DNA of 35,295 bases, taken from assembly GCA_029268305.1 (NCBI GenBank), contig JAJUGE010000030.1, forward strand, positions 1 through 35,295, given 5' to 3'. The position numbers and the translations under genes were made by a program. The notes beneath the pieces were generated by a model. The model worked only from the letters and a program-made list of their open reading frames with translations. It searched no databases and was not told the origin of the DNA. Positions 7,000-13,910 of the stretch are shown piece by piece. Numbering within the stretch: position 1 is the first letter of the stretch; every line of letters starts with the position of its first letter. This stretch comes from Alphaproteobacteria bacterium. GTDB taxonomy: Bacteria > Pseudomonadota > Alphaproteobacteria > JAJUGE01.

Positions 7000-9819
7000 A
7001 TGTCCGGCGATGGTTCGGGGCCGCTTTCCACACCGTCGGGAGGCGACGTGGAAACCGTTCGGGCCCTGCGAGAGGCGCTCGCGCGGGAGGTCGCTGCGCG
7101 CAAGCGGGCGGAAGCCGAATTGCGCCGCGCCGAGCAGCGACTCGAGAGTCTGCTGGAAACCGGCTCCGACTGGCTTTGGGAGACCGGCCCGGATCACCGC
7201 TTCACTATGTTCTCGGGTCGGCCCGAAACCGCGGGACCGAGTCCGCAGAGCATGGTGGGAAAGACCCGGTACGAGCTCGCCGCCGACAAGGACGACGAGC
7301 CGAAATGGCGCGAGCATCTCGAAACCCTCGAGCAGCACCGCGCATTCACCAACTTCGTCTACGTAGCCGAGCATCCCGAGCGCGGGCCTCGCCATGTCCG
7401 TGTCTCGGGAGAGCCGATGTTCGCGGCCGACGGCACCTTCATCGGCCACCGCGGCATCGCGACCGACATCACCGACGCCGTCGTCACACGGCTCCGGCTC
7501 GAAGAGACTTCGGAGATCCTGCAGAGCATCTTCGACAACATGGAGCAGGGGGTTGCGGTCTTCGATTCGGCCCATCGGCTCCTGGTCGGCAACGGCAGGT
7601 TTACGGCGTTGTTGGAAGTCCCCGAGGGAGCGGCAGTCGCGCGGGGTACCGCCTATTCCGATGTCCTGCGTGCGGCCGCCGCGTTCATGCTGCTCGAGCG
7701 TGACGACATGGCCGAGGCCCTGGTCCAACACCTCGAGGCCGTTTCCGCCGGCGACGCGAGCCGGTTCGAGCTGGCGCTTCCCAGCGGAGCCTGGCTGCAG
7801 GTGAATGCGAATCCGCTGACCGGCGGCGGGTTCGTCATAACCGTAACCGACGTGACTCCGCTGAAGCTCGCGGTCGCCAGGCAGCGAGAGCTGCGCCGCG
7901 ACGCCGCCCGAACCCGGCGCCAGTTGCGAGAAGCGTTGGAATCGATGTCGGAAGGGTTTGTGCTCTACGACAGCGAAGACCGTCTCGTGATGTTCAATCA
8001 GCGCTACCGCGACGAGTTCTCCTTCGCACCAGAGGCGATGGTGCCGGGCACGCCCTACGAGGAGATCCTGCGCCGGGGCGCCGAATCGAACCGGATCCCG
8101 CGCGGATACGACGCCGAGCGCTGGATCGCGGAGAGACTGGAGGCGCACCGGAATCCGCCACCGCCCTATCTGGTGGAGCGGGCGGACGGCCGTTGGACGC
8201 TGATGCGGGAATATCGAACGAAAGAGGGCGGGATCGTCGGGATCCGGACCGACGTCACGGAGCTCAAGGCGCGGGAACGCGCCGCCGAAGCGAGCGAACG
8301 GCTTCTCCGCAGCGTGATCGACGCCGTCCCCGCGTCGATTCAGACGAAGGATCGGGAACTGCGCTATCGGCTCGCCAATCGTTATTTCCTTCAATCCTGG
8401 AACCTGCGGCTCGAGGACGTCGTCGGTCGCACGCAGGAGGAGGTGTTCCGCGACGGTCTGGAAGATGCCTATGGCGCCGACGCGACGCGTCGGGACCATG
8501 AGGTGCTCCGCACCCGCCGCCCGACCGGATTCTACGAAGTCAGCTACCCGCGGGCGGACGGCTCCGTTCTGACGCTCTGGGCTAACAAGCTGCCGATGCT
8601 CGACGAGAACGGAGAGGTGTTCCGCATCGTCAGCGTGGGGATCGACATCTCCGAATTGAAGCGCGCCCAAGAAGAGATCGCGAAGCAGCGGGAGGCGCTA
8701 CATCAGAGCGAGAAGCTGACGGCGTTGGGGTCTCTGCTTGCCGGGGTCGCGCACGAGCTCAACAACCCGCTGTCGATCGTGGTCGGCCGGGCGATGATGC
8801 TGGAGGAGAGCACGACCGACCCGGCGCTGGCGGAGCGGATCGGCAAGATCCGCGAGGCGGCCGAGCGTTGCGGCCGGATCGTCCGAACTTTCCTCGCCAT
8901 GGCGCGGCAGCGAGCGCCGGAGTGGCAACCGGTCAGGATCAACACGGTGGTACGGGATGCTCTGGAGCTGGTAGCTTACAATCTCCGCTCCGGAGGGGTC
9001 GAGCTCGTGATGGAGCTGGAGACCGATCTGCCGCTCGTGTCTGGCGATCCCGACGAGCTGACCCAGGTGATGATGAACCTGCTCGTGAACTCGGAGCAGG
9101 CTTTGTCCGAGACGGATGGCGATCGCCGAATCGTCATCCGGACCTACTCCGAAGGCGGCAAGGTCATCGTCGAGGTCGGCGACAATGGCCCCGGCATACC
9201 GGAAGGCGTCAGGCACCGCGTATTCGAGCCCTTCTTCACGACAAAGCCCACCGGTTCCGGAACCGGCATCGGCCTTTCCGTCTGCCGGGGCATAGTTCTG
9301 GCACATGGCGGCGACATCGAGATCGAGCCGGGCGAAGGCGGCGTCGGGAGCAAGTTCACCATTCGCCTCCCTGCGGGCGCGCCGTCCAGCAGGAACGAAG
9401 AGCCCAACAGCCCCGCGCCTGCGCCGGCGGCTTTCCTGCCGATCCTCGTGGTCGACGACGAGCCGGAAATCACCGAGCTGGTCGCGGAGATACTGGAGCG
9501 TTCCGGCCATAGGGTCGATGTCGCGGACGGTGGCCGCACGGCACTCCGTGCCCTGGAGCGTAACGACTATCGCGTGATCATCACCGACCTGCGTATGCCC
9601 GACATGGACGGCCGCACGCTGTTCGAGCAGGCGGAGCAGGTGCGCCCCGGATCCAGGGATCGTTTTCTCTTCCTGACGGGTGACACGCTCAGCCCCATGG
9701 CGCGGCGGTTTCTGGCCGAAGCTCGCCGACCGCACCTGGCGAAACCCGTCGTGCCCAGCGAACTGCGCCGGGCCGTGGCCGAAGTGATCGCCGCAGGCGA
9801 TATCGCCGGAAGCGCGTAG
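7000..9819 (+). CDS. PAS-domain hybrid sensor histidine kinase with C-terminal receiver
   Basis: A 939-residue cytoplasmic hybrid kinase with no membrane segment. After a short coiled coil (about 17-50) come four PAS-like domains (about 50-165, 172-290, 308-423 and 434-555), then HisKA (about 568-635) with phospho-His585 in VAHELNNPLS. The HATPase domain (about 682-791) has the N box MMNLLVNSEQA, G1 DNGPGIP, FEPFFTTKP and the G2 segment GTGIGLSVCRG. A receiver (about 813-932) has Asp819/820, phospho-Asp863 in TDLRMPDMDG, Thr893 and Lys915. PAS2 and PAS3 (NMEQGVAVFDS, SMSEGFVLYDS) are the kind common in alphaproteobacterial kinases with PAS-7 domains. The signal is unknown and no haem or flavin residue is evident. 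The ATG at 7000 has GGTGG just before it. The nearby OmpR-type regulator at 5350-6087 could be the output. Confidence 0.95.
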   Translation: MSGDGSGPLSTPSGGDVETVRALREALAREVAARKRAEAELRRAEQRLESLLETGSDWLWETGPDHRFTMFSGRPETAGPSPQSMVGKTRYELAADKDDEPKWREHLETLEQHRAFTNFVYVAEHPERGPRHVRVSGEPMFAADGTFIGHRGIATDITDAVVTRLRLEETSEILQSIFDNMEQGVAVFDSAHRLLVGNGRFTALLEVPEGAAVARGTAYSDVLRAAAAFMLLERDDMAEALVQHLEAVSAGDASRFELALPSGAWLQVNANPLTGGGFVITVTDVTPLKLAVARQRELRRDAARTRRQLREALESMSEGFVLYDSEDRLVMFNQRYRDEFSFAPEAMVPGTPYEEILRRGAESNRIPRGYDAERWIAERLEAHRNPPPPYLVERADGRWTLMREYRTKEGGIVGIRTDVTELKARERAAEASERLLRSVIDAVPASIQTKDRELRYRLANRYFLQSWNLRLEDVVGRTQEEVFRDGLEDAYGADATRRDHEVLRTRRPTGFYEVSYPRADGSVLTLWANKLPMLDENGEVFRIVSVGIDISELKRAQEEIAKQREALHQSEKLTALGSLLAGVAHELNNPLSIVVGRAMMLEESTTDPALAERIGKIREAAERCGRIVRTFLAMARQRAPEWQPVRINTVVRDALELVAYNLRSGGVELVMELETDLPLVSGDPDELTQVMMNLLVNSEQALSETDGDRRIVIRTYSEGGKVIVEVGDNGPGIPEGVRHRVFEPFFTTKPTGSGTGIGLSVCRGIVLAHGGDIEIEPGEGGVGSKFTIRLPAGAPSSRNEEPNSPAPAPAAFLPILVVDDEPEITELVAEILERSGHRVDVADGGRTALRALERNDYRVIITDLRMPDMDGRTLFEQAEQVRPGSRDRFLFLTGDTLSPMARRFLAEARRPHLAKPVVPSELRRAVAEVIAAGDIAGSA

Positions 9820-9944
9820 CCCCGCCTTCCGCAATAACTGAAACCTCTCGCCACCGCACGCGACACACAGGCGCAACATGCGGCGCCCACCTTGCCGGGC
9901 GTGGAGCAGTCATCGCTCCGCGCGCACGCAAGGGAACCACGGCG

Positions 9945-10220
9945 ATGAGAACCGCAACGATCGAGCAGGTTGAGATGACTGCTCCTGCAGACGCGAAGGG
10001 CGAATCCCCCTTTGGACGTGCTGCGGCGGCAGCTCTCATGACCACGGCTGGGGAGATCCTTCGGTGCTTCCTTCGGCACGCTCGTGCCCGGCGCGACATG
10101 CGTCGGCTGGAGGAGCTGGACGAGCGGATGCTCCGGGATATCGGCATCACCCGTTCCGAGATCGCCTCCGTGATCTATGGGCGGCCGAACAGTGAGGGCC
10201 GGTCCGATGCCAATGATTGA
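9945..10220 (+). CDS. DUF1127 domain small protein
   Basis: A 91-residue protein whose C-terminal half carries the DUF1127 core at about residues 50-73, RDMRRLEELDERMLRDIGI followed by TRSEI. This short Arg-rich helical motif is very common in alphaproteobacteria. Small DUF1127 proteins have been linked to RNA turnover and phosphate responses in Agrobacterium; the longer forms with an N-terminal extension, like this one, are less understood. The N-terminal 40 residues have low complexity and no signal peptide. AAGGGA precedes the ATG at 9945; an internal ATG at 9975 is possible. The end overlaps the start of the alpha/beta hydrolase by 14 bases, suggesting coupled translation. Confidence 0.87.
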   Translation: MRTATIEQVEMTAPADAKGESPFGRAAAAALMTTAGEILRCFLRHARARRDMRRLEELDERMLRDIGITRSEIASVIYGRPNSEGRSDAND

Positions 10221-11046
10221 AGTAGAGGGAACGCTGCTCTTCTGTCGACGGGACGGAAGCGGCACGCCGGTGGTGATGGTTCACAGCACCGCCTGCTCGA
10301 GCTCCCAGTGGGACCGGACGAGCGACGTCCTGGCGGCGGACCACGAGGTGATCTGTCCGGATCTCTACGGGCATGGTCGATCGCCGGCTTGGCCTGGCCA
10401 TCGCGCGATCACCCTCAGGGACGAGGCAGCCGTGGTTCTGGCGGCGATGCGGACGGCACCCGGGCCGGTTCACCTCGTCGGCCACTCCTACGGCGGCGCG
10501 GTTGCGCTCAAGGCAGCGGCCGAGTGCCCCCGGAAGGTAGCGACGCTCACCATCGTCGAGCCGGCGGCCTTCTTCCTCCTCCGCAACGCAGGCGGATCGG
10601 ATGACCGCCTGGCGGACGAAATCGGCGAAGTCGCGCGCGCCGTCGTCGAGGGTCTCACCAGCGGGGCGCGTTCGGAAGGCATGCGGCGCTTCGTCGATTA
10701 CTGGAACGGCGATGGCGCGTGGTCCGCGATGCCGGAAGAGCGGCGGGCGGCTCTCTCATCGAGAATGGAGGCGGTTGCGCTGAACTTCGCAGCGATCGCG
10801 GCGGAGAGAATGAGACTGGCGGAACTTCGTCAGCTCGACTGCCCAACCCTGATTGTTCGTGGCGATCGATCGCCCGCAACTACGCAGCGCATCTCCGGCA
10901 TGCTCGCGGAGGCCTTGCCCGAAGCGCGCGCGGAGACGGTGGTCAACGCCGGACACATGCTGCCGCTGACCCACCGTGAAGCCTTCGAAGCTTTGCTTTT
11001 CGACCACATTGGCCGTCAGCCGATTAGCCGGCGCGCCGCGGCCTGA
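10207..11046 (+). CDS. Alpha/beta hydrolase
   Basis: A 279-residue alpha/beta-hydrolase fold protein. The nucleophile elbow is GHSYGG (Ser94), the oxyanion-hole strand VVMVHSTACSSS (around residues 22-33) and the catalytic His is in VNAGHMLPL near the C terminus. PDLYGHGRS after strand 4 is typical of esterase, haloperoxidase or lactonase-like members. The start at 10207 has GAGGG at a good distance; an in-frame ATG at 10177 would lie deep inside the DUF1127 gene. The reaction cannot be assigned from the sequence. It overlaps the DUF1127 gene by 14 bases and ends 42 bases before the MetY-type gene, so all three may be co-transcribed. A homoserine O-acetyltransferase (MetX) was considered because of that neighbour, but the length and motifs do not fit it. 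Confidence 0.9.
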   Translation: MPMIEVEGTLLFCRRDGSGTPVVMVHSTACSSSQWDRTSDVLAADHEVICPDLYGHGRSPAWPGHRAITLRDEAAVVLAAMRTAPGPVHLVGHSYGGAVALKAAAECPRKVATLTIVEPAAFFLLRNAGGSDDRLADEIGEVARAVVEGLTSGARSEGMRRFVDYWNGDGAWSAMPEERRAALSSRMEAVALNFAAIAAERMRLAELRQLDCPTLIVRGDRSPATTQRISGMLAEALPEARAETVVNAGHMLPLTHREAFEALLFDHIGRQPISRRAAA

Positions 11047-11088
11047 ACCCGCCAGAAAGACGGCGGAAACTCTGGAAGGGAAAAGAAG

Positions 11089-12405
11089 ATGAATGGTCAC
11101 ATGCACCCGGAAACGCTCGTTCTGCATGCCGGTTATCGGAAGGACGCGACGACCAATGCAGTCGCCGTCCCGATCTATCAAACGACGTCATACCAGTTCG
11201 ACAGCACCGGCCACGCCGAGAACCTGTTCGCGCTGAAGGAGCTCGGCAACATCTATACGCGGGTCCAGAACCCCACCCAGGACGTGTTCGAACAGCGCCT
11301 GGCGGCTTTGGAAGGCGGGGTTGCCGCGCTGGCGCTCGCTTCGGGTCAGGCCGCTTCGGCTCTGGCGATCCAGAACATCGCCCATGCCGGCGACAACATC
11401 GTCAGCTCGACGGATCTCTATGGCGGCACGTGGAATCTCTTTGCCAACACGCTACCGACCATGGGCATCGAGGTGCGTTTCGTCGATCCGGCCGACCCCG
11501 AAGCATTCCGACGGGCGACCGACGAGAGAACCCGGGCGTACTACGCCGAAACGCTGCCCAACCCGAAGCTCAAGGTTTTCCCGATTGGCGAAGTGGCGGC
11601 GATCGGCGAGTCCCTGGGCGTCCCCCTGATCATGGACAATACGGCCGCACCGGTAATCTGCCGGCCGATCGATCACGGTGCCCACATCGTCGTCCACTCG
11701 ACCACGAAGTACATCGGCGGGCACGGCACCACTATCGGCGGCGCCATCGTCGATTCCGGCCGGTTCGACTGGGAGCGGCATGCCGCGCGCTTCCCGATGC
11801 TGAATCGCCCGGACCCGAGCTACCACGGCGCGGTCTGGACCGAGGCGGCGAAGCCGCTCGGGCCGATCGCCTACATTCTGAAGGCGCGGGTGACCCTGCT
11901 CCGTGATCTCGGACCCGCCATCAGCCCGTTCAGCGCGTTCCAGTTCATCCAGGGAATGGAGACGCTGCCGCTCCGCATGCGGGAGCACTGCCTGAATGCC
12001 GGCGTCGTGGCCGATTTCCTGATGCGGCACCCGGCGGTGGGGCGGGTGATCTATCCCTCGCTGGCGGAAGGTGAGGCGAAGCGGCGGGCCCAGAAATATC
12101 TCGTCGGCGGATATGGCGGGCTCGTGGGCTTCGAGCTGACGCAGGGCGCCGAAGCCGGACGCCGCTTCATCGATGCGCTGCAGATGTTCTACCACGTAGC
12201 CAACATCGGCGATTCGCGCTCGCTCGCGATCCATCCGGCATCGACGACCCATTCGCAGCTTTCGCAGGAAGAGCAGCTGGCGACCGGCGTCACCCCCGGC
12301 TATGTCCGGCTGTCCGTCGGCATCGAACACATCGACGACATCCTGGCGGATCTCAGCCAGGCGCTCGCGGCTGCGACCGGCTCGGCGACAGCGAAGGCAG
12401 CGTGA
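11089..12405 (+). CDS. metY: O-acetylhomoserine sulfhydrylase (Cys/Met PLP-dependent enzyme)
   Basis: A 438-residue type I PLP enzyme of the Cys/Met metabolism family. The N terminus (ETLVLHAGYRKDATTNAVAV, then PIYQTTSYQF) is diagnostic for O-acetylhomoserine aminocarboxypropyltransferase. The cofactor Lys207 is in HSTTKYIGGHGTTIGG, and the length matches MetY (about 430) rather than the shorter MetB/MetC/MetZ (about 390). It makes homocysteine from O-acetylhomoserine and sulfide in methionine synthesis. AAGGG and AAGAAG lie before the ATG. The next gene is the homoserine acyltransferase that would supply its substrate, only 63 bases downstream, with a strong hairpin in the gap. No SAM riboswitch could be recognised in the 42 bases upstream. 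Confidence 0.94.
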   Translation: MNGHMHPETLVLHAGYRKDATTNAVAVPIYQTTSYQFDSTGHAENLFALKELGNIYTRVQNPTQDVFEQRLAALEGGVAALALASGQAASALAIQNIAHAGDNIVSSTDLYGGTWNLFANTLPTMGIEVRFVDPADPEAFRRATDERTRAYYAETLPNPKLKVFPIGEVAAIGESLGVPLIMDNTAAPVICRPIDHGAHIVVHSTTKYIGGHGTTIGGAIVDSGRFDWERHAARFPMLNRPDPSYHGAVWTEAAKPLGPIAYILKARVTLLRDLGPAISPFSAFQFIQGMETLPLRMREHCLNAGVVADFLMRHPAVGRVIYPSLAEGEAKRRAQKYLVGGYGGLVGFELTQGAEAGRRFIDALQMFYHVANIGDSRSLAIHPASTTHSQLSQEEQLATGVTPGYVRLSVGIEHIDDILADLSQALAAATGSATAKAA

Positions 12406-12412
12406 TCTCGGT

Positions 12413-12436
12413 GAGGCGGCCGCGAGCGGCCGCCTC
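12413..12436. terminator. Perfect GC-rich hairpin between metY and metA
   Basis: Eight bases after the metY stop lies a perfect 10-base-pair stem, GAGGCGGCCG and CGGCCGCCTC, with a four-base CGAG loop. A weaker outer CGGT/ACCG pairing could extend it. No run of T follows, so it is not a classical intrinsic terminator. It may be an attenuating or RNA-stabilising element that sets the ratio of metY to metA product. Confidence 0.5.
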
Positions 12437-12468
12437 TGCCACCGATCCGCATTCGGAGAAACGAGAAA

Positions 12469-13779
12469 ATGGCCATCTACCTGCCGGAAGGGTTGCCTGC
12501 ACGGTCGATCCTGGAAGCCGAAGGCTTCTTGCCGGCAACCTCCATGCGGTCGAAGGGTTGGCAATCTCGCCCGTTGGAGATCGCCATCCTCAATCTCATG
12601 CCGAACAAAGCGGTTACCGAACTGCAGCTGACCCGGCTCATGGCGGCCGCACCGTTCGACGTTCGGATCACGCTGGTCATGCCCGACGGCTACCAATCTC
12701 ACAGCACGCCGGCGGAGCACCTGGCGCGGTTCTACCTCTCGTGGACCGCCGTCAGGCATCGGCGGTTCGACGGCCTGATCGTTACCGGGGCACCGGTAGA
12801 AACGATACCTTGCGAACAGGTCGCCTACTGGCGGCAGCTCACGAGCATCCTCGACTGGACGCGCGACCACGTAACCCGCACGTACTACATCTGCTGGGGT
12901 GCGATGGCGGCGCTCTATCACTTTCATGGAATTCGCACACCGGTGCTGCCGAAGAAGCGGTTCGGCGTGTTCGAGCAGACGGTGCGGGAACCCGGCGCGC
13001 TCTGCCTGCGCGGGTTTGGCGGCACGTTCCCAGTTCCGGTGTCGCGCCGGGCGGAGCTCACACGGGAGAGCCTTCCCGAAGGGTCGCTGCAGATCCTGGC
13101 GGACTCCCCCGAGTCCGGTCTCTGTCTGCTCGCGGAACCGGTACGCGGCGCCCTCTATATGTTCAACCACCTCGAATATGAGGCTACCACTCTTCGGGAC
13201 GAGTTTGTTCGCGATCTCCAGGCGGGCCACGCGATCGATCCCCCTCTGAACTATTTTCCGTCGGATGATCCGGCCGCGATGCCGCCCAACCGGTGGCGCC
13301 CGTTCGGTCAGCTCTTGATCGACAACTGGTTGGCGGAGATTTGCGACCTCGTGCTGCCGAGCCGCGATAGCGAACGATCAATGGACTGGCTTCTGGCGGA
13401 ACCGAGGGCGACGGGAGACATTGACGGCTTCGCCGATTTTCTCATCGTCGCGGAAGAGGGGACCTGCTCGTTGCCGGAGATCCTGCAGCGGGTGGAGGCC
13501 TGCGGCCACCGCTCCCTCGCGGCCAAGGTTCACCGCGAAGGGGCCGGGCTCAGCCTGATCGAGCTGCGCCTTGAGACCATATCAGCCGAGGCGGCGCAGC
13601 GGTTCGCCAGGTCGTTGCTACGCGCTCCCGGCGTCCGGCAGATAGCGCATCGTGGTTGCGGGGGCATGGAGCGTATGCATCTTTCCAGAGGGTGCTCCTC
13701 GCCACGGGTAGGGCCTTCCCTCATCCCTCCGGTCCGTCCTCTCATCCAGTCTCGACCCGCAAACGAGGCCTTGCACTGA
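12469..13779 (+). CDS. metA: Homoserine O-acetyltransferase of the MetA family with C-terminal ACT-like domain
   Basis: A 436-residue MetA-family acyltransferase; the usual length is about 300. Residues 1 to about 297 match the family: LNLMPNKAVTELQLTRLM with Lys47, catalytic Cys142 in YYICWGAMAALYHFHG, and the His234/Glu236 pair in FNHLEYEA. In MetA enzymes a Glu at position 111 favours acetyl-CoA and a Gly favours succinyl-CoA; here TGAPVET places Glu111, so acetyl transfer is predicted, in agreement with the MetY gene just upstream. The extra region at about 321-395 has a beta-alpha-beta-beta-alpha-beta order (DFLIVAEE, SLPEILQRVEACG, SLAAKVHREG, LSLIELRLE, EAAQRFARSLLRAPG, VRQIAH) like an ACT ligand-binding domain. 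The last 41 residues look disordered. This is an inferred feedback module and has not been tested. Confidence 0.92.
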   Translation: MAIYLPEGLPARSILEAEGFLPATSMRSKGWQSRPLEIAILNLMPNKAVTELQLTRLMAAAPFDVRITLVMPDGYQSHSTPAEHLARFYLSWTAVRHRRFDGLIVTGAPVETIPCEQVAYWRQLTSILDWTRDHVTRTYYICWGAMAALYHFHGIRTPVLPKKRFGVFEQTVREPGALCLRGFGGTFPVPVSRRAELTRESLPEGSLQILADSPESGLCLLAEPVRGALYMFNHLEYEATTLRDEFVRDLQAGHAIDPPLNYFPSDDPAAMPPNRWRPFGQLLIDNWLAEICDLVLPSRDSERSMDWLLAEPRATGDIDGFADFLIVAEEGTCSLPEILQRVEACGHRSLAAKVHREGAGLSLIELRLETISAEAAQRFARSLLRAPGVRQIAHRGCGGMERMHLSRGCSSPRVGPSLIPPVRPLIQSRPANEALH

Positions 13780-13799
13780 GCCGGCGCCACGGCGCCGGC
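13780..13799. terminator. Perfect hairpin directly after the metA stop
   Basis: The base after the metA stop begins a perfect 9-base-pair inverted repeat, GCCGGCGCC and GGCGCCGGC, separated by AC; folding with a four-base loop gives 8 pairs. It lacks a T tract. Its position suggests a transcript end or 3'-end stabiliser for the metY-metA unit before the thiamine-diphosphate enzyme gene. Confidence 0.5.
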
Positions 13800-13910
13800 C
13801 GAGAGAGCCGCGGATCCGTCGAGCCCGAAATAGCTGGCCAGAAGCGATTGCTGACCCGACAATCGGCGGGAACCCAGATGGAACCCAGCCGACGGAAGCG
13901 GGGAGAGACG

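Noticed and set aside
6883-8670. Long open frame (595 codons) antisense to the hybrid kinase
   Set aside because: Its protein has no family motif and shadows a full PAS/HisKA protein; high third-position GC keeps the opposite frame free of stops.
9931-9944. GGAAC before the DUF1127 gene as an EcfG promoter
   Set aside because: No CGTT follows at 16 or 17 bases, and the GGAAC lies almost at the start codon.
10207-11046. The alpha/beta hydrolase as homoserine O-acetyltransferase MetX
   Set aside because: It is about 100 residues too short, lacks the MetX motifs, and the MetA-type enzyme in the same cluster already fills that role.
11047-11088. Possible SAM riboswitch before metY
   Set aside because: Only 42 bases are available and no SAM-I or SAM-II core could be recognised; the small CCGCC/GGCGG pairing is too short to count.
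11452-13230. Open frame of 592 codons antisense to metY and metA
   Set aside because: It is a shadow of two conserved enzymes with no features of its own.
13656-13910. Longer N terminus for the ThDP enzyme starting inside metA
   Set aside because: The added residues have no similarity to the family and no ribosome site; the ATG at 13911 has GGGGAGAG and a normal N terminus.
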